Positions 8,935-18,295 of a stretch of 64,000 nt of DNA are shown piece by piece. This DNA comes from Sphingobium sp. TCM1 (lineage in GTDB: Bacteria; Pseudomonadota; Alphaproteobacteria; Sphingomonadales; Sphingomonadaceae). Position numbers and translations under genes: made by a program. The notes under the pieces are model-generated. The model was not told the origin of the DNA and made no database searches. It saw only the letters and a program-made list of their open reading frames with translations. Location: the NCBI RefSeq assembly GCF_001650725.1, contig NZ_LXVX01000002.1:124001-188000 (forward strand), given 5' to 3'. Each line of letters starts with the position of its first letter. Positions within the stretch are counted from its first letter, which is position 1.

Positions 8935-10137
8935 TCAGCCCATCAGCGCCTTGACGCCGGGCAGGTCCTTGCCTTCCATCCATTCCAGGAAGGCGCCCCC
9001 GGCGGTCGATACGAAACTGAAATCGGCGGCCACGCCGGCATGGTTGAGCGCCGCCACCGTGTCGCCGCCACCGGCGACCGATGTCAGCTGGCCTTCCTTG
9101 GTCAGCGCCGCCGCGGTCTTCGCCAGCGCCACCGTCGCCGTGTCGAACGGCGCGATTTCGAACGCGCCAAGCGGACCATTCCACACCAGGGTGCGGCAAT
9201 TTTTGAGCGCATCGCCCAGCGCCTCGACGGCGGCCGGTCCGACGTCCAGGATCATCTCGTCCTCGGCCACTTCATGCACGTTGCAGGTGCGGACCGACGG
9301 CGGATTGGCGGCAAATTCCTTTGCCACGACCACGTCATAGGGCAGGTGGATGATGCAGCCGGCCTCTTCGGCCTTGTCGAAGATCGCCTCGGCCGTCGCG
9401 CTCAGATCCTTTTCGCACAGCGACTTGCCGACATCGACGCCGCGCGCGTAGAGGAAGGTGTTGGCCATGCCGCCGCCGATGATCAGGTGATCGACCTTGG
9501 CGACCAGGTTGTTGAGCACGTCGAGCTTGGTCGAGACCTTGGCCCCGCCGACGACCGCCGCGACCGGCGTCACCGGCTCGCCCAGGGCCGCCTGCAACGC
9601 ATCCAGTTCCTTCTCCATGGAGCGCCCGGCAAAGGCGGGCAGCTTGCGCGCCAGCCCCTCGGTCGAGGCATGGGCGCGGTGCGCCGCGGAGAAGGCGTCG
9701 TTGACATAGAGATCGCCGATCGCCGCCATTGCCTCGACCAGCGCCGGGTCGTTCTTTTCCTCGCCAGGGTGGAAACGGGTATTTTCCAGGATGGCGATGT
9801 CGCCGGGGCGCATCACCGCGATGCCGTCCGTCGCCGCCTCACCCTGGCAATCGGGAATGAACTGCACTTCGCGACCCAGCACGGCAGAGAGCGGTCGGGT
9901 GATCTTCGACAGCGAATATTCCGGGTTCTTCTGCCCCTTGGGACGGCCGAAATGGGCGAGGATCAGCACCTTGGCACCGCGATCGGCCAGTTCCAGCACG
10001 GTCGGCATCGCCGCGCGCAGGCGCGTGTCGTCGCTGACCGAGCCATCCTGCATCGGCACGTTCAGATCCTCGCGCACCAGCACCACCTTGCCGGTGATGT
10101 CGCCCATGTCGTCGAGTGTCTTGAACGGCTTGGCCAT
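8935..10137 (-). CDS. pgk: Phosphoglycerate kinase
   Basis: Glycolytic/gluconeogenic kinase converting 1,3-bisphosphoglycerate and ADP to 3-phosphoglycerate and ATP, 400 aa, the normal length. Seen: VREDLNVP near the start, [25 protein letters not shown], and the C-terminal nucleotide-site motif [12 protein letters not shown]. The ATG at 10137 gives the usual N-terminus [11 protein letters not shown]. It is downstream of gap with a strong hairpin between them (see terminator). Confidence 0.97.
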   Translation of the reverse strand: MAKPFKTLDDMGDITGKVVLVREDLNVPMQDGSVSDDTRLRAAMPTVLELADRGAKVLILAHFGRPKGQKNPEYSLSKITRPLSAVLGREVQFIPDCQGEAATDGIAVMRPGDIAILENTRFHPGEEKNDPALVEAMAAIGDLYVNDAFSAAHRAHASTEGLARKLPAFAGRSMEKELDALQAALGEPVTPVAAVVGGAKVSTKLDVLNNLVAKVDHLIIGGGMANTFLYARGVDVGKSLCEKDLSATAEAIFDKAEEAGCIIHLPYDVVVAKEFAANPPSVRTCNVHEVAEDEMILDVGPAAVEALGDALKNCRTLVWNGPLGAFEIAPFDTATVALAKTAAALTKEGQLTSVAGGGDTVAALNHAGVAADFSFVSTAGGAFLEWMEGKDLPGVKALMG

Positions 10138-10170
10138 GATCGCTCCTGTCTTGGCAGATAAAGGTCGGTA

Positions 10171-10204
10171 GAAGAAAAACCCCGCCGGTTTGATCCGGCG
10201 GGGT
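10171..10204 (-). terminator. Intrinsic terminator between gap and pgk
   Basis: A perfect 10-bp stem (10179-10188 with 10195-10204) and a 6-base loop, followed on the minus strand by TTTTTCTTC. This is a textbook Rho-independent terminator after gap, 34 bases before the pgk start. It implies that pgk has its own promoter or depends on partial read-through. Confidence 0.85.
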
Positions 10205-10214
10205 CTCGAAAGGC

Positions 10215-11225
10215 TTAGAGGAACTTCGCCACGACACCCGTGGTGTCGATCATGCGGTTGGAGAAGCCCCATTCATTGTCGTACCAGCTCAGCACGCGGA
10301 CCAGAGTGCCGTCGATCACGGCCGTTTCCAGGCTGTCGACGGTCGAGCTGCGCGGATCGCTGTTATAGTCGATCGACACCAAAGGCTCGTCCGAATAGCC
10401 CAGCACGCCCTTGAGCGGCCCGGATTCCGAAGCGGCCTTCAGCAGTTCGTTGACTTCCTGCACGCTCGTCGCGCGCTTGGCGTCGAACTTCAGGTCGACG
10501 ACCGAGACGTTGGGGGTCGGCACGCGGACCGAAGACCCGTCCAGCTTGCCCTTCAGCGCGGGCAGAACCTCGCCCACGGCGCGGGCGGCGCCCGTGGTGG
10601 TCGGGATCATCGACAGGGCTGCGGCGCGGGCGCGGCGCATGTCCTTGTGGATCTGGTCCAGCGTGTTCTGGTCGTTGGTATAGCTGTGGATGGTGGTCAT
10701 GAAACCGCGTTCGATGCCGATCGCGTCATGCAGCACCTTCGCCAGCGGCGCGAGGCAATTGGTGGTGCAGCTCGCGTTGGAGATCACCACGTCGTCGGCG
10801 GTCAGCATGTCGTGGTTGACGCCGAACACGATGGTCTTGTCCACGCCGGTGGCGGGCGCGGAGATGACCACGCGCTTGGCGCCGGCGGTCAGGTGGGCGC
10901 TGGCCTTCGCCTTGTCGGCGAAGATGCCGGTGCATTCCAGGGCGATCTCCACGCCCTGCGCCGCGTGGGGCAGCTTGGCCGGGTCGCGCTCGGCGGTCAC
11001 GGCGATGCGCTTGCCGTCGATGACCAGGAAATCGCCATCGACGCTCACGTCGCCCGCCCAATTGCCATGCACCGAGTCGCGCTTGAACAGCAGGGCGTTC
11101 GCCTTGGCGTCGCCCAGGTCGTTGATGCTGACCAGTTCCAGATCATGATCGGTGCGCGAGAGGATGGCGCGCGCCACCAGGCGCCCGATGCGTCCGAAAC
11201 CGTTGATTGCTACCTTCGTTGCCAC
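10215..11225 (-). CDS. gap: Glyceraldehyde-3-phosphate dehydrogenase, type I
   Basis: NAD(P)-dependent oxidative phosphorylation of glyceraldehyde 3-phosphate, 336 aa. The dinucleotide-binding start is [11 protein letters not shown]; the catalytic cysteine is C153 in [13 protein letters not shown]. The C-terminal [13 protein letters not shown] is typical. It lies 34 bp behind tkt and is followed by an intrinsic terminator before pgk. Confidence 0.97.
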   Translation of the reverse strand: MATKVAINGFGRIGRLVARAILSRTDHDLELVSINDLGDAKANALLFKRDSVHGNWAGDVSVDGDFLVIDGKRIAVTAERDPAKLPHAAQGVEIALECTGIFADKAKASAHLTAGAKRVVISAPATGVDKTIVFGVNHDMLTADDVVISNASCTTNCLAPLAKVLHDAIGIERGFMTTIHSYTNDQNTLDQIHKDMRRARAAALSMIPTTTGAARAVGEVLPALKGKLDGSSVRVPTPNVSVVDLKFDAKRATSVQEVNELLKAASESGPLKGVLGYSDEPLVSIDYNSDPRSSTVDSLETAVIDGTLVRVLSWYDNEWGFSNRMIDTTGVVAKFL

Positions 11226-11259
11226 TGCACTTGTCTCCCGGTTTGCGTGTGATTTTGGT

Positions 11260-13227
11260 TCAGGCCTTCAGCGCGGCCGCGATCTGCGGCGCGATCTTGG
11301 CCGCGGTCAGGCCGAAATGGTCGTACAGCGCTTCCGCCGGGGCCGACGCGCCGAAGCTGTCGATGCCGAAGCGCAGGCCGGCGATCCCGGTATAGCGTTC
11401 CCAGCCGAAGGTCGTGCCCGCCTCGATCGACACGCGCAGCACATGATGGGGCAGCAGCTCGTCCTTGTAGGACTGGGGCTGCGCCTCGAAATGCGCCCAG
11501 CTCGGCATCGACACGACATCGGTGCCGATGCCCTGTTCTTCCAGCGCCTTGGCGGTGGCGACCGCGATCTCGACTTCAGATCCGGTGGCGATCAGCACCA
11601 CATGCCGCTCGGCGGTGGCCGCGACCAGGCGATAGGCGCCCTTCGCCGACAGGTTTTCGCTCTTTTCGGTGCGCAGCTGCGGCAGGTTCTGGCGGGTCAG
11701 CGCCAGCACCGACGGGCCGGTCGCATCCTTCAGCGCCAGTTCCCAGCACTCCGCCGTCTCGACTATATCTGCCGGGCGATAGACGTCCAGATTCGGGATC
11801 ATCCGCATCGACATGACATGCTCGATCGGCTGGTGGGTCGGGCCGTCCTCACCCAGGCCGATGCTGTCATGGGTCAGGACATGGATCACGCGCTGCTGCT
11901 GGAGAGCGGCAAGCCGGATGCCCGCACGCATATAGTCGGAAAAGACCAGAAAGGTGCCGCCATAGGGGATGACGCCGCCATGCAGCGCCATGCCGTTCAT
12001 GGCGCAGGCCATGCCGAATTCGCGGATGCCATAATAGACATAGCGGCCTGAATAATCGTCCTTCGTCAGCGGCCCGGTCGACTTGGTCTTGGTGTTGTTC
12101 GATCCGGTAAGGTCGGCCGAACCGCCAAGCGTTTCGGGCAGCAGGTCGTTGATCGCGCCCAGCGCCAGCTCGCTCGCCTTGCGGGTCGCGACCTTCTGCG
12201 GGTTGGCGATCAGGCTGTCGATATAGGCGGTCAGCGAGAAGTCGGCGGGCAGCTCGCCGGCCATGCGACGAGAAAATTCCGCGCCCTTCTCGTTGCTTGA
12301 GAGGCGATCCTCCCATGCGGAACGAACATCTGCCCCCTTTGCGCCGATCGCCTTCCAGGCCGCGGCGATGTCGTCAGGGATGACGAAGGGTTCAGCGGTC
12401 CAGCCCAGAAACTCGCGGGCTGCGGCGACTTCGGCCTCGCCCAGCGCGGAACCGTGGACACCCGACGTGCCGGCCTTGTTCGGCGCGCCATAGCCGATCT
12501 TGGTGGCGCAGGCGACGATCGAGGGGCGCGCATCGGCGACCGCTTCCGCCAGCGCGCGGCGCACGTCGGCGACGTCATGGCCGTCGCACGACACGACATG
12601 CCAGCCGGTGGCGGCATAGCGGGCCAGCACGTCCTCGCTGCTCGACAGGTCGACCGCACCGTCGATGGTGATCTTGTTGTCGTCCCACAGCACGATCAGG
12701 CGACCCAGGTTCAGGTGCCCCGCGAGGCCGATCGCCTCATGGTTGATGCCTTCCATCAGGCAGCCGTCGCCGGCGATCACCCAGGTGCGATGGTCGACCA
12801 GATCGTCGCCGAACTGCGCGTTCAGGTGTCGTTCCGCGATCGCCATGCCGACGGCGGTGGCCAGGCCCGATCCCAGCGGGCCGGTGGTCGCTTCCACGCC
12901 CGCCAGCTCGAAATTCTCCGGGTGGCCGGCGCAGGGGCTGTGCAACTGGCGGAAATTGGCGATGTCCTCGATTGTCGGCCGCGCATAGCCGGTCAGGTGC
13001 AGCAGCGAGTAGATCAGCATGGAGCCATGACCAGCCGACAGGACGAAACGGTCCCGGTCCGCCCATTTCGGCTGGGTCGGATCGAATTTCAGATACTCGC
13101 CGAACAGCACCGTGGCAACGTCGGCCATGCCCATCGGCATACCCGGATGGCCGCTGTTGGCGGCCTGCACGGCGTCCATGGACAGCGCCCGGATGGCGTT
13201 GGCGAGCGACTTTTCGGAAACGGTCAT
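11260..13227 (-). CDS. tkt: Transketolase
   Basis: Thiamine-diphosphate enzyme of the pentose phosphate pathway, 655 aa from the ATG at 13227. Seen: [18 protein letters not shown] at the start, the thiamine-diphosphate motif GDGCLMEG...DDNKI, and the transketolase signature [13 protein letters not shown]. The frame is open 50 codons further upstream, but that part is low-complexity and not transketolase-like. First gene of the tkt-gap-(pgk) run; diverges from the zapA genes. Confidence 0.96.
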   Translation of the reverse strand: MTVSEKSLANAIRALSMDAVQAANSGHPGMPMGMADVATVLFGEYLKFDPTQPKWADRDRFVLSAGHGSMLIYSLLHLTGYARPTIEDIANFRQLHSPCAGHPENFELAGVEATTGPLGSGLATAVGMAIAERHLNAQFGDDLVDHRTWVIAGDGCLMEGINHEAIGLAGHLNLGRLIVLWDDNKITIDGAVDLSSSEDVLARYAATGWHVVSCDGHDVADVRRALAEAVADARPSIVACATKIGYGAPNKAGTSGVHGSALGEAEVAAAREFLGWTAEPFVIPDDIAAAWKAIGAKGADVRSAWEDRLSSNEKGAEFSRRMAGELPADFSLTAYIDSLIANPQKVATRKASELALGAINDLLPETLGGSADLTGSNNTKTKSTGPLTKDDYSGRYVYYGIREFGMACAMNGMALHGGVIPYGGTFLVFSDYMRAGIRLAALQQQRVIHVLTHDSIGLGEDGPTHQPIEHVMSMRMIPNLDVYRPADIVETAECWELALKDATGPSVLALTRQNLPQLRTEKSENLSAKGAYRLVAATAERHVVLIATGSEVEIAVATAKALEEQGIGTDVVSMPSWAHFEAQPQSYKDELLPHHVLRVSIEAGTTFGWERYTGIAGLRFGIDSFGASAPAEALYDHFGLTAAKIAPQIAAALKA

Positions 13228-13406
13228 GGCGGGCGGGCGTCTTTCCTGAACAGGCATAGGGACGGCCCGCGCACCTGCGGGCGAGTCGAGTTGCGGCCTC
13301 CTTTGTCGCGTCAAGCCCCATGCGTCAACCATCGCAGGGGGCAAGGGCGCGCCGAACCGCCCTTTCCCGGCTTTCACGCGCGCCCGGCTTTCGCTATGGA
13401 TGAGTC

Positions 13407-13601
13407 ATGGCAAGCGAGCGCATGATGCAGGCGATCGGCACGCTGGAGCGTGCGGTCGGCCGGCTCGAACAGGATGTGGCCCGGATCGCGGCGGCTGCAC
13501 GGTCCCCTTCCTCCCCCGATGTCGACGTGCCCGCCGCCCATGCGGCGCTGCGGTCGCTCGATGATCTGATCGCGGATCTGAAGGGGCGCACCGATGGCTG
13601 A
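13407..13601 (+). CDS. Small coiled-coil protein upstream of zapA
   Basis: A 64-aa acidic protein with two helical stretches of heptad character (MQAIGTLERAVGRLEQDVARI and AAHAALRSLDDLIADLKG). Its stop overlaps the zapA start by 8 bp, so the two are probably co-translated. ZapA works with coiled-coil partners at the divisome, which makes a division or ZapA-related role possible, but no function is shown. Codon use and frame bias look like a real gene. Confidence 0.7.
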   Translation: MASERMMQAIGTLERAVGRLEQDVARIAAAARSPSSPDVDVPAAHAALRSLDDLIADLKGRTDG

Positions 13602-13929
13602 AACCACGCTGCACATCGCCAGCCGCCAATATGACATAGGTTGCCGCGACGGGGACGAGCCGCACATGGCCTATCTGGCGCGGATGATCGAGGAAAAGGC
13701 GCGCCTTGCCCAGCAATCGACGCCGGGCCTCACCGAAATCCGCACCCTGCTCTTTGCCGCGCTCTTCCTGGCCGACGAACTCAACGACCTGCGGCGCGAA
13801 CTGGCCGGGCGACAGGAACGGCTGGCGCTGGAGGCGGATGACGATGCGGCCGCCCGCGCGGTCGAGGCGCTGGCGCTCAGGATAGAAAAGCTGCGCGACG
13901 GGCTTGCCGCACCCGCCCCAAGCGCCTAG
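13594..13929 (+). CDS. zapA: Cell division protein ZapA
   Basis: FtsZ-associated protein that promotes Z-ring assembly, 111 aa. The N-terminal ZapA domain is recognisable (LHIASRQYDIGCRDGDEPHMAYLARMIEEKA), followed by a long helix for coiled-coil dimerisation. It is followed by 6S RNA and fau, the arrangement commonly seen in proteobacteria, which strengthens the call. Confidence 0.9.
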   Translation: MAETTLHIASRQYDIGCRDGDEPHMAYLARMIEEKARLAQQSTPGLTEIRTLLFAALFLADELNDLRRELAGRQERLALEADDDAAARAVEALALRIEKLRDGLAAPAPSA

Positions 13930-13935
13930 ATTGAC

Positions 13936-14100
13936 GGTGACGGGCACTGCGCGGCACGAGCTTTAGCGAACATCCCTGAGGCGATAATCACATCCTAGGG
14001 GGCTGTCCCTGGGCGGGCTCCGGCCCGATCTACATGGTCCCCACCTGACGTTGAGGCGTCAGAGGATCTTCCAGCAAACGACCGAGGCGGTCCCGTCACC
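13936..14100 (+). ncRNA. ssrS: 6S RNA
   Basis: Non-coding stretch between zapA and fau, the classical 6S RNA position. Its ends form a perfect 9-bp terminal stem (GGTGACGGG at 13936-13944 with CCCGTCACC at 14092-14100), and internal sequences can pair into the long, bulged rod typical of 6S RNA (for example GGGCTCCGGCCC near the apex). 6S RNA binds RNA polymerase holoenzyme in stationary phase. The ends are estimated from the stem, not from transcription data. Confidence 0.8.
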
Positions 14101-14130
14101 CTTCCGCCTTCCCGCCACTTCACAAGGGCC

Positions 14131-14721
14131 ATGATGAGCGACGAGACGCCTCCCGCCGACAAATCGACATTGCGGGGGATCGCCCGGGACCGGCGGCGCG
14201 CCTTCGTCGCCACGCTCGATCCGCTGGCGCACCGCCTCGCGTTCAAGGTTCTCCCCTCCCCCCTCGCCCGCCGCATGGCGGACGCGCGGGTGGTGGCGCT
14301 CTACATGGGGCTGGACGACGAAGCCCCCGCGCAGAGGCTGGCCGCGCAACTCCAGGTCATGGGCAAGATCGTGGCCCTTCCGCGCGTCCTCGATCGGCTG
14401 GGCAGCATGGACTTTCTCCCCTGGCGTCCCGAAGATCCGCTGCTTCCCGGTCTGTTCCGCACCAGCCACCCCGATCCGGGCGATGGCCCGGTGACGCCCG
14501 ATGTCATCATCGCGCCGCTGGTCGGCTTCGACCGCGCGATGAACCGCCTTGGCCAGGGCGGCGGCTATTATGACCGCGCCTTCGCCCGCTTCGCCGATGC
14601 GCTGCGCGTGGGCATGGCCTGGTCCGCGCAGGAAATGGACGCAGTACCCGCCGATCCGTGGGATCTCCCGCTGCACGCCATCCTGACCGAGGTCGAACTG
14701 ATCGAAGGACCGGACCTGTGA
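14131..14721 (+). CDS. fau: 5-formyltetrahydrofolate cyclo-ligase
   Basis: ATP-dependent conversion of 5-formyl-THF to 5,10-methenyl-THF, 196 aa (an ATG one codon later is equally possible). The family signature GQGGGYYDR is present with the preceding PLVGFDRAMNRL, and the N-terminal basic stretch RGIARDRRRAF fits the ATP-site region. It follows 6S RNA and overlaps the DUF2842 gene by 4 bp. Confidence 0.9.
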   Translation: MMSDETPPADKSTLRGIARDRRRAFVATLDPLAHRLAFKVLPSPLARRMADARVVALYMGLDDEAPAQRLAAQLQVMGKIVALPRVLDRLGSMDFLPWRPEDPLLPGLFRTSHPDPGDGPVTPDVIIAPLVGFDRAMNRLGQGGGYYDRAFARFADALRVGMAWSAQEMDAVPADPWDLPLHAILTEVELIEGPDL

Positions 14722-14960
14722 GCATCGACCCGCGCCATTATCATCAGCCCAGCTGGCGCAAGCCCGTCGGGATGCTCGCGATCCTCGGACTGATCGCGCT
14801 GTGGGCCGTCCTCGTCGCCAGCCTGTCCGGCCCGATCGGCGCGCTCCCGGTCTGGATGCAGACACCCCTCTACGTGGTCCTCGGCATCGTCTGGATCTGG
14901 ATATTGCCGCTCCGGCGTCTGCTCGCCTGGATGGAAACGGGACGCTGGCGGCGCGGATAG
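14718..14960 (+). CDS. DUF2842 family small membrane protein
   Basis: An 80-aa protein starting at a GTG that overlaps the fau stop (GTGA). It has two membrane helices (about residues 19-41 and 50-69) and the family look SWRKPVGMLAIL...WIWILPLRRLLAWME. DUF2842 proteins occur in alphaproteobacteria; no function is established. Coupled to fau. Confidence 0.8.
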   Translation: MSIDPRHYHQPSWRKPVGMLAILGLIALWAVLVASLSGPIGALPVWMQTPLYVVLGIVWIWILPLRRLLAWMETGRWRRG

Positions 14961-14991
14961 TTCGTGCGCAGTTAGGCCGTGACAAGCGCGT

Positions 14992-15006
14992 TGCGAATCA
15001 TTATCA
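14992..15006. promoter_or_regulatory. Fur-box-like site
   Basis: TGCGAAT-C-ATTATCA, a 7-1-7 inverted repeat in which the right half is the perfect Fur half-site and 12 of 14 arm bases fit TGATAATnATTATCA. A second small dyad (TCAACA-A-TGTTGA) overlaps its end. It lies 217 bp ahead of the aquaporin start and just after the DUF2842 gene. Iron control is inferred from the motif only. Confidence 0.5.
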
Positions 15007-15223
15007 ACAATGTTGAGCTAGCGTAACGGAAGCCCGCATCTGTCCGGGCGCGCCGTCGCTGCCGGACGGAGTGCGTCGCCATGTCGATCAGGCCATCCCT
15101 GTCCCTGCCGGTTGAGCCGCTGCCAGCCCGCTTTCGCCATTCCCCATTCCTGCCGGGCGGCGCCACCCCGCCCCGGACGTCGACGCCGTTGGTGGCATGG
15201 ACCCGCTGGCACAGGAGACGGTG

Positions 15224-15955
15224 ATGGTTGCATTGAGCAAGAGGCTTTTCGCTGAGACATTGGGAACATTCTGGCTGGTGTTCGGCGGCTGCGGCAGCGC
15301 GGTGCTGGCCGCCGCCTTCCCGGATGTCGGCATCGGCCTGCTGGGCGTCAGCCTGGCGTTCGGGCTGACGGTCCTGACCATGGCCTATTCGATCGGCCAT
15401 ATTTCGGGTTGCCACCTCAATCCGGCGGTCACGATCGGCCTGTGGGCGGGCGGCCGCTTCCCGGTGCGCGACATCGCCCCCTATATCGTGGCACAACTGG
15501 TCGGCGCCGTGCTCGCGGCCGCGCTGCTGCTGTTCATCGCCAGCGGCCAGCCCGATTTCGCGCTTGCGGACAATGGGCTGGCGGTAAACGGCTTTGGCGC
15601 ACTGTCGCCCGGCGGCTACAGCCTCGCTTCGGGTCTCGCGATCGAACTGGTGCTGACCTTCGGCTTCCTGTCGGTGATCCTGGGCGCGACCGACAGCCGT
15701 GCGCCGGCGGGCTTTGCGCCGATCGCCATCGGCCTGGCGCTGACGCTCATCCACCTCATCAGCATCCCCGTCACCAACACCTCGGTCAATCCGGCGCGCA
15801 GCACCGGCCCCGCCCTGCTCGTCGGCGGACTGGCGCTGCACCAGCTCTGGCTGTTCTGGCTCGCACCTGCCCTGGGCGCGCTCGCAGCGGGCGGCGTCTA
15901 TCGCTGGCTCGCGACCGAACCACTGCCCCCGGCAGTAACGGGCGGCGATCTCTAG
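15224..15955 (+). CDS. aqpZ: Aquaporin Z-type water channel
   Basis: Inner-membrane water channel of the MIP family, 243 aa, with six membrane segments and both NPA boxes (HLNPAVTIG and [10 protein letters not shown]). The selectivity-filter arginine follows the second NPA. The start ATG at 15224 has AGGAGA 5 bases upstream; an in-frame ATG 27 bases earlier is less well placed. It stands alone before the tRNA-Asp cluster. Confidence 0.93.
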   Translation: MVALSKRLFAETLGTFWLVFGGCGSAVLAAAFPDVGIGLLGVSLAFGLTVLTMAYSIGHISGCHLNPAVTIGLWAGGRFPVRDIAPYIVAQLVGAVLAAALLLFIASGQPDFALADNGLAVNGFGALSPGGYSLASGLAIELVLTFGFLSVILGATDSRAPAGFAPIAIGLALTLIHLISIPVTNTSVNPARSTGPALLVGGLALHQLWLFWLAPALGALAAGGVYRWLATEPLPPAVTGGDL

Positions 15956-16022
15956 GGCACATGCCGGGCGGGCTGGCGCCATGCGTGGCGCTGGCCCTGC
16001 CATCTATCCTTGCATGGGGAAA

Positions 16023-16099
16023 TGGCGCGAGTGACGGGGCTCGAACCCGCGACCTCCGGCGTGACAGGCCGGCGCTCTGACCAACTGAGCTACACCCGC
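16023..16099 (-). tRNA. tRNA-Asp (GTC), copy 1
   Basis: 77-nt cloverleaf with encoded CCA. The acceptor stem GCGGGTG pairs with CACTCGC; the anticodon loop reads CTGTCAC, anticodon GTC. It differs from the other two copies at two positions (a D-loop base and position 25, C instead of T). Last in the transcription order of three tandem copies. Confidence 0.97.
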
Positions 16100-16178
16100 G
16101 CAGGGCGTGCATCGCTTACCGGCCGGACGGCCGCCAGAGTCTGCAAATCTGGGAAAATCACCTCCCTTGGAAGGAAGG

Positions 16179-16255
16179 TGGCGCGAGTGACGGGGCTCGA
16201 ACCCGCGACCTCCGGCGTGACAGGCCGGCACTCTAACCAACTGAGCTACACCCGC
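16179..16255 (-). tRNA. tRNA-Asp (GTC), copy 2
   Basis: 77-nt tRNA with encoded CCA and anticodon GTC, identical in sequence to copy 3. It lies 79 bp upstream of copy 1 in the same orientation, so the three are probably one transcript. Confidence 0.97.
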
Positions 16256-16338
16256 GCAGGGTGGCATCCATTCGCAACCTTTCGGCCGCCAGACGATGCG
16301 GATCTTCTACACCATTTCCACCTTCCGGTCAGGGAAAG

Positions 16339-16415
16339 TGGCGCGAGTGACGGGGCTCGAACCCGCGACCTCCGGCGTGACAGGCCGGCACTCTAACCAA
16401 CTGAGCTACACCCGC
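16339..16415 (-). tRNA. tRNA-Asp (GTC), copy 3
   Basis: 77-nt tRNA with encoded CCA and anticodon GTC, identical to copy 2 and first in transcription order. The permease gene upstream is on the same strand, with its stop 42 bases away. Confidence 0.97.
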
Positions 16416-16457
16416 GTTTGGTGTGGAAGCGCCGTCTATGAGCGTCCGCCGATGCTG

Positions 16458-17612
16458 TCAACCGTCCGCAACGTCAGTTTCCTCTTTCTCGTCATTTTCT
16501 TTCCGGCGTGGAACCGTCAACGTTCCCTGTTCGAACAGGAATCCCGCAATGTCGGGCGTTCCCGCCGCCGATACCACCGTCTGGAGGATGATGAGCAGCG
16601 GCACCGCCAGCAACGCGCCGGGCGTCCCCCACACCCAGCCCCAGAAGGTCAGCGACACGAGAATCAGCAGCGGGTTCATCGTCAGCCGCCGGCCCAGCAG
16701 CAGCGGGGTGACGACATTGGCCTCCACCAGGTGGAAACCCACCTGCAACGCAGCGGGCAGCAGCGCCATCCACACATCGTCGAACACCATCAGCCCGCCC
16801 AGCGCCAGCAGCACCGCCGCCAGCATCGGCCCGAAATAGGGGACGAAGTTCAGCAAGGCGACGATGCCGCCCCACATCAGGGGCGACGGCATTCCGATCA
16901 CCCACAGCGCCACCGCGACCGCCAGCCCCAGGCACAGGTTGATGGTGGCGATGGTGATGACATAGGCCGATGTCGCGTCGACCACATTCTGGATCACACG
17001 CGCCACCGCCATCGCGCCGTCGAAACTGCCCCGGCTGTTGATGGTCCGTCGCCGCAGCTTGGTCCAGCCGGCAAGGAAGAAATAGATAATGAGCAGCGCG
17101 AACACCATCTGGATGATCGCCGATGGGGCCGATGTGGCGGCGAATTGCAGCAGCGACCGGGGCGCCTCCACTGCCGCCGTCTGCGCCGCCGCGACCGGGC
17201 CGGTGGCCAGCATCTGCACGGTTTCGTCGACGAAGCGCTGGAGATTGGCGTAAAAGTCGATCAGCGGGGCAAGGTTCGCCTGTATCTTGGGCAGGCGCTC
17301 CGGCAGGATGCGGAACCAGTCGGTCGCCGGCACGACGATCAGCACCAGCGCGGTATTGGCGACCAGCAGGAAACCGACCATCGCGATCAGCGCCGCCAGC
17401 CCCGAAGGCAGGCCGCGCCGCTCCATCCATTCGAGCAGCGGCACCAGCGCGATCGCGATCACCAGCGCGGCGGCCAGCGGCAGGAAAAATTCCGCGCCCG
17501 CGCGCAGGGCAAAGGGCAACGCCAGGATCAGGCCGATTCCCGATGTCAGCGCGATCGACGCGAGCAGGCGGTCGCGCCGCCGATTCATTTCCTGCTGGTC
17601 CGCCGGTGTCAC
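16458..17612 (-). CDS. AI-2E family transporter (UPF0118)
   Basis: Polytopic membrane protein of the AI-2 exporter/UPF0118 family, about 384 aa. Hydrophobic segments are in the family layout: two near the N-terminus, a soluble middle part (ATDWFRILPERLPKIQANL), then several more. The C-terminal PLMWGGIVALLNFVPYFGPMLAAVL and WGTPGALLAVPLLI are characteristic. I chose GTG at 17612 with GAGAG upstream; the ATG at 17588 is an alternative. Members move AI-2, ions or other solutes, so the substrate is unknown. Confidence 0.87.
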   Translation of the reverse strand: MTPADQQEMNRRRDRLLASIALTSGIGLILALPFALRAGAEFFLPLAAALVIAIALVPLLEWMERRGLPSGLAALIAMVGFLLVANTALVLIVVPATDWFRILPERLPKIQANLAPLIDFYANLQRFVDETVQMLATGPVAAAQTAAVEAPRSLLQFAATSAPSAIIQMVFALLIIYFFLAGWTKLRRRTINSRGSFDGAMAVARVIQNVVDATSAYVITIATINLCLGLAVAVALWVIGMPSPLMWGGIVALLNFVPYFGPMLAAVLLALGGLMVFDDVWMALLPAALQVGFHLVEANVVTPLLLGRRLTMNPLLILVSLTFWGWVWGTPGALLAVPLLIILQTVVSAAGTPDIAGFLFEQGTLTVPRRKENDEKEETDVADG

Positions 17613-17770
17613 CTGATTCTCTCGCCCTTCGCCGACATTGGATGTGCGCCGCGCGCTGCCCCGCGTCAATTTCCAAACCATCCGCCCGCGCGGAAGGAAA
17701 ACAGCGGCTTAACCAAATTTTCGGGCTTGGCGGGTTAAGCGGGCGGGCGGAACGGACGACGGGGCGGACC

Positions 17771-18253
17771 ATGAAGGCAGGGACATTGGCGGGACCGAAG
17801 GCTTGGCTGGGGGCGCTGGCCTTGCTAGGCGCGGCGATGCCGGCGATGGCGCAGCCGCCGTTGCGGCTCGACACCCAGATGTTCGTCGAGCGCGTCACGA
17901 CCGATCTCAACGGCCGCCCGCGCCGCATCCTCGCCAGCGCGAACCGCCTGACGCCGGGCGACCAGCTGATCGTCCTCCTCCACTGGCGCAACGAAGGCAG
18001 CGCGCCGCTGCGCGCCGCCGCCGTCACCCGCGCCCTGCCGCGAGGAGTGGAACTCGACCTCAGCGACCCGGCCATGCAACTGTCGGTCGATGGCGGCGTG
18101 CATTGGGGGCGGCTGGACCAGCTCTGGCTACCCACGCCGCTCGGCGGCACGCGCCGCGCCGTCGCGGCGGACATCACCCATGTCCGCTGGACCCTGCCCC
18201 ACGCCCCGGCGGGCCATGCGGGACGGCTGAGCTATCGCGCGACCATCCGTTGA
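17771..18253 (+). CDS. Secreted protein of unknown function
   Basis: 160 aa with a Sec signal peptide (cleavage likely after AMAQ). The mature part looks like a single beta-rich domain: GDQLIVLLHWRNEGSAPLRAAAVTRALPRGVEL resembles the DUF11-type statement of a conserved extracellular repeat, and VDGGVHWGRL follows. No catalytic residues recognised. It converges on the bkd operon. Function unknown. Confidence 0.75.
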   Translation: MKAGTLAGPKAWLGALALLGAAMPAMAQPPLRLDTQMFVERVTTDLNGRPRRILASANRLTPGDQLIVLLHWRNEGSAPLRAAAVTRALPRGVELDLSDPAMQLSVDGGVHWGRLDQLWLPTPLGGTRRAVAADITHVRWTLPHAPAGHAGRLSYRATIR

Positions 18254-18295
18254 CCGGCCGCCGGCTGGTCCGGGGCGACCTCAAGCAGGACGGCG

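Noticed and set aside
13931..13960. TTGACG as the -35 of a 6S RNA promoter
   Set aside because: No acceptable -10 at the right spacing, and the site lies at the start of the RNA's terminal stem.
16010..16396. Open frames across the tRNA-Asp genes giving repeated VTGLEPATSGVTGR peptides
   Set aside because: They are translations of the antisense strand of three tRNA genes, a well-known false protein.
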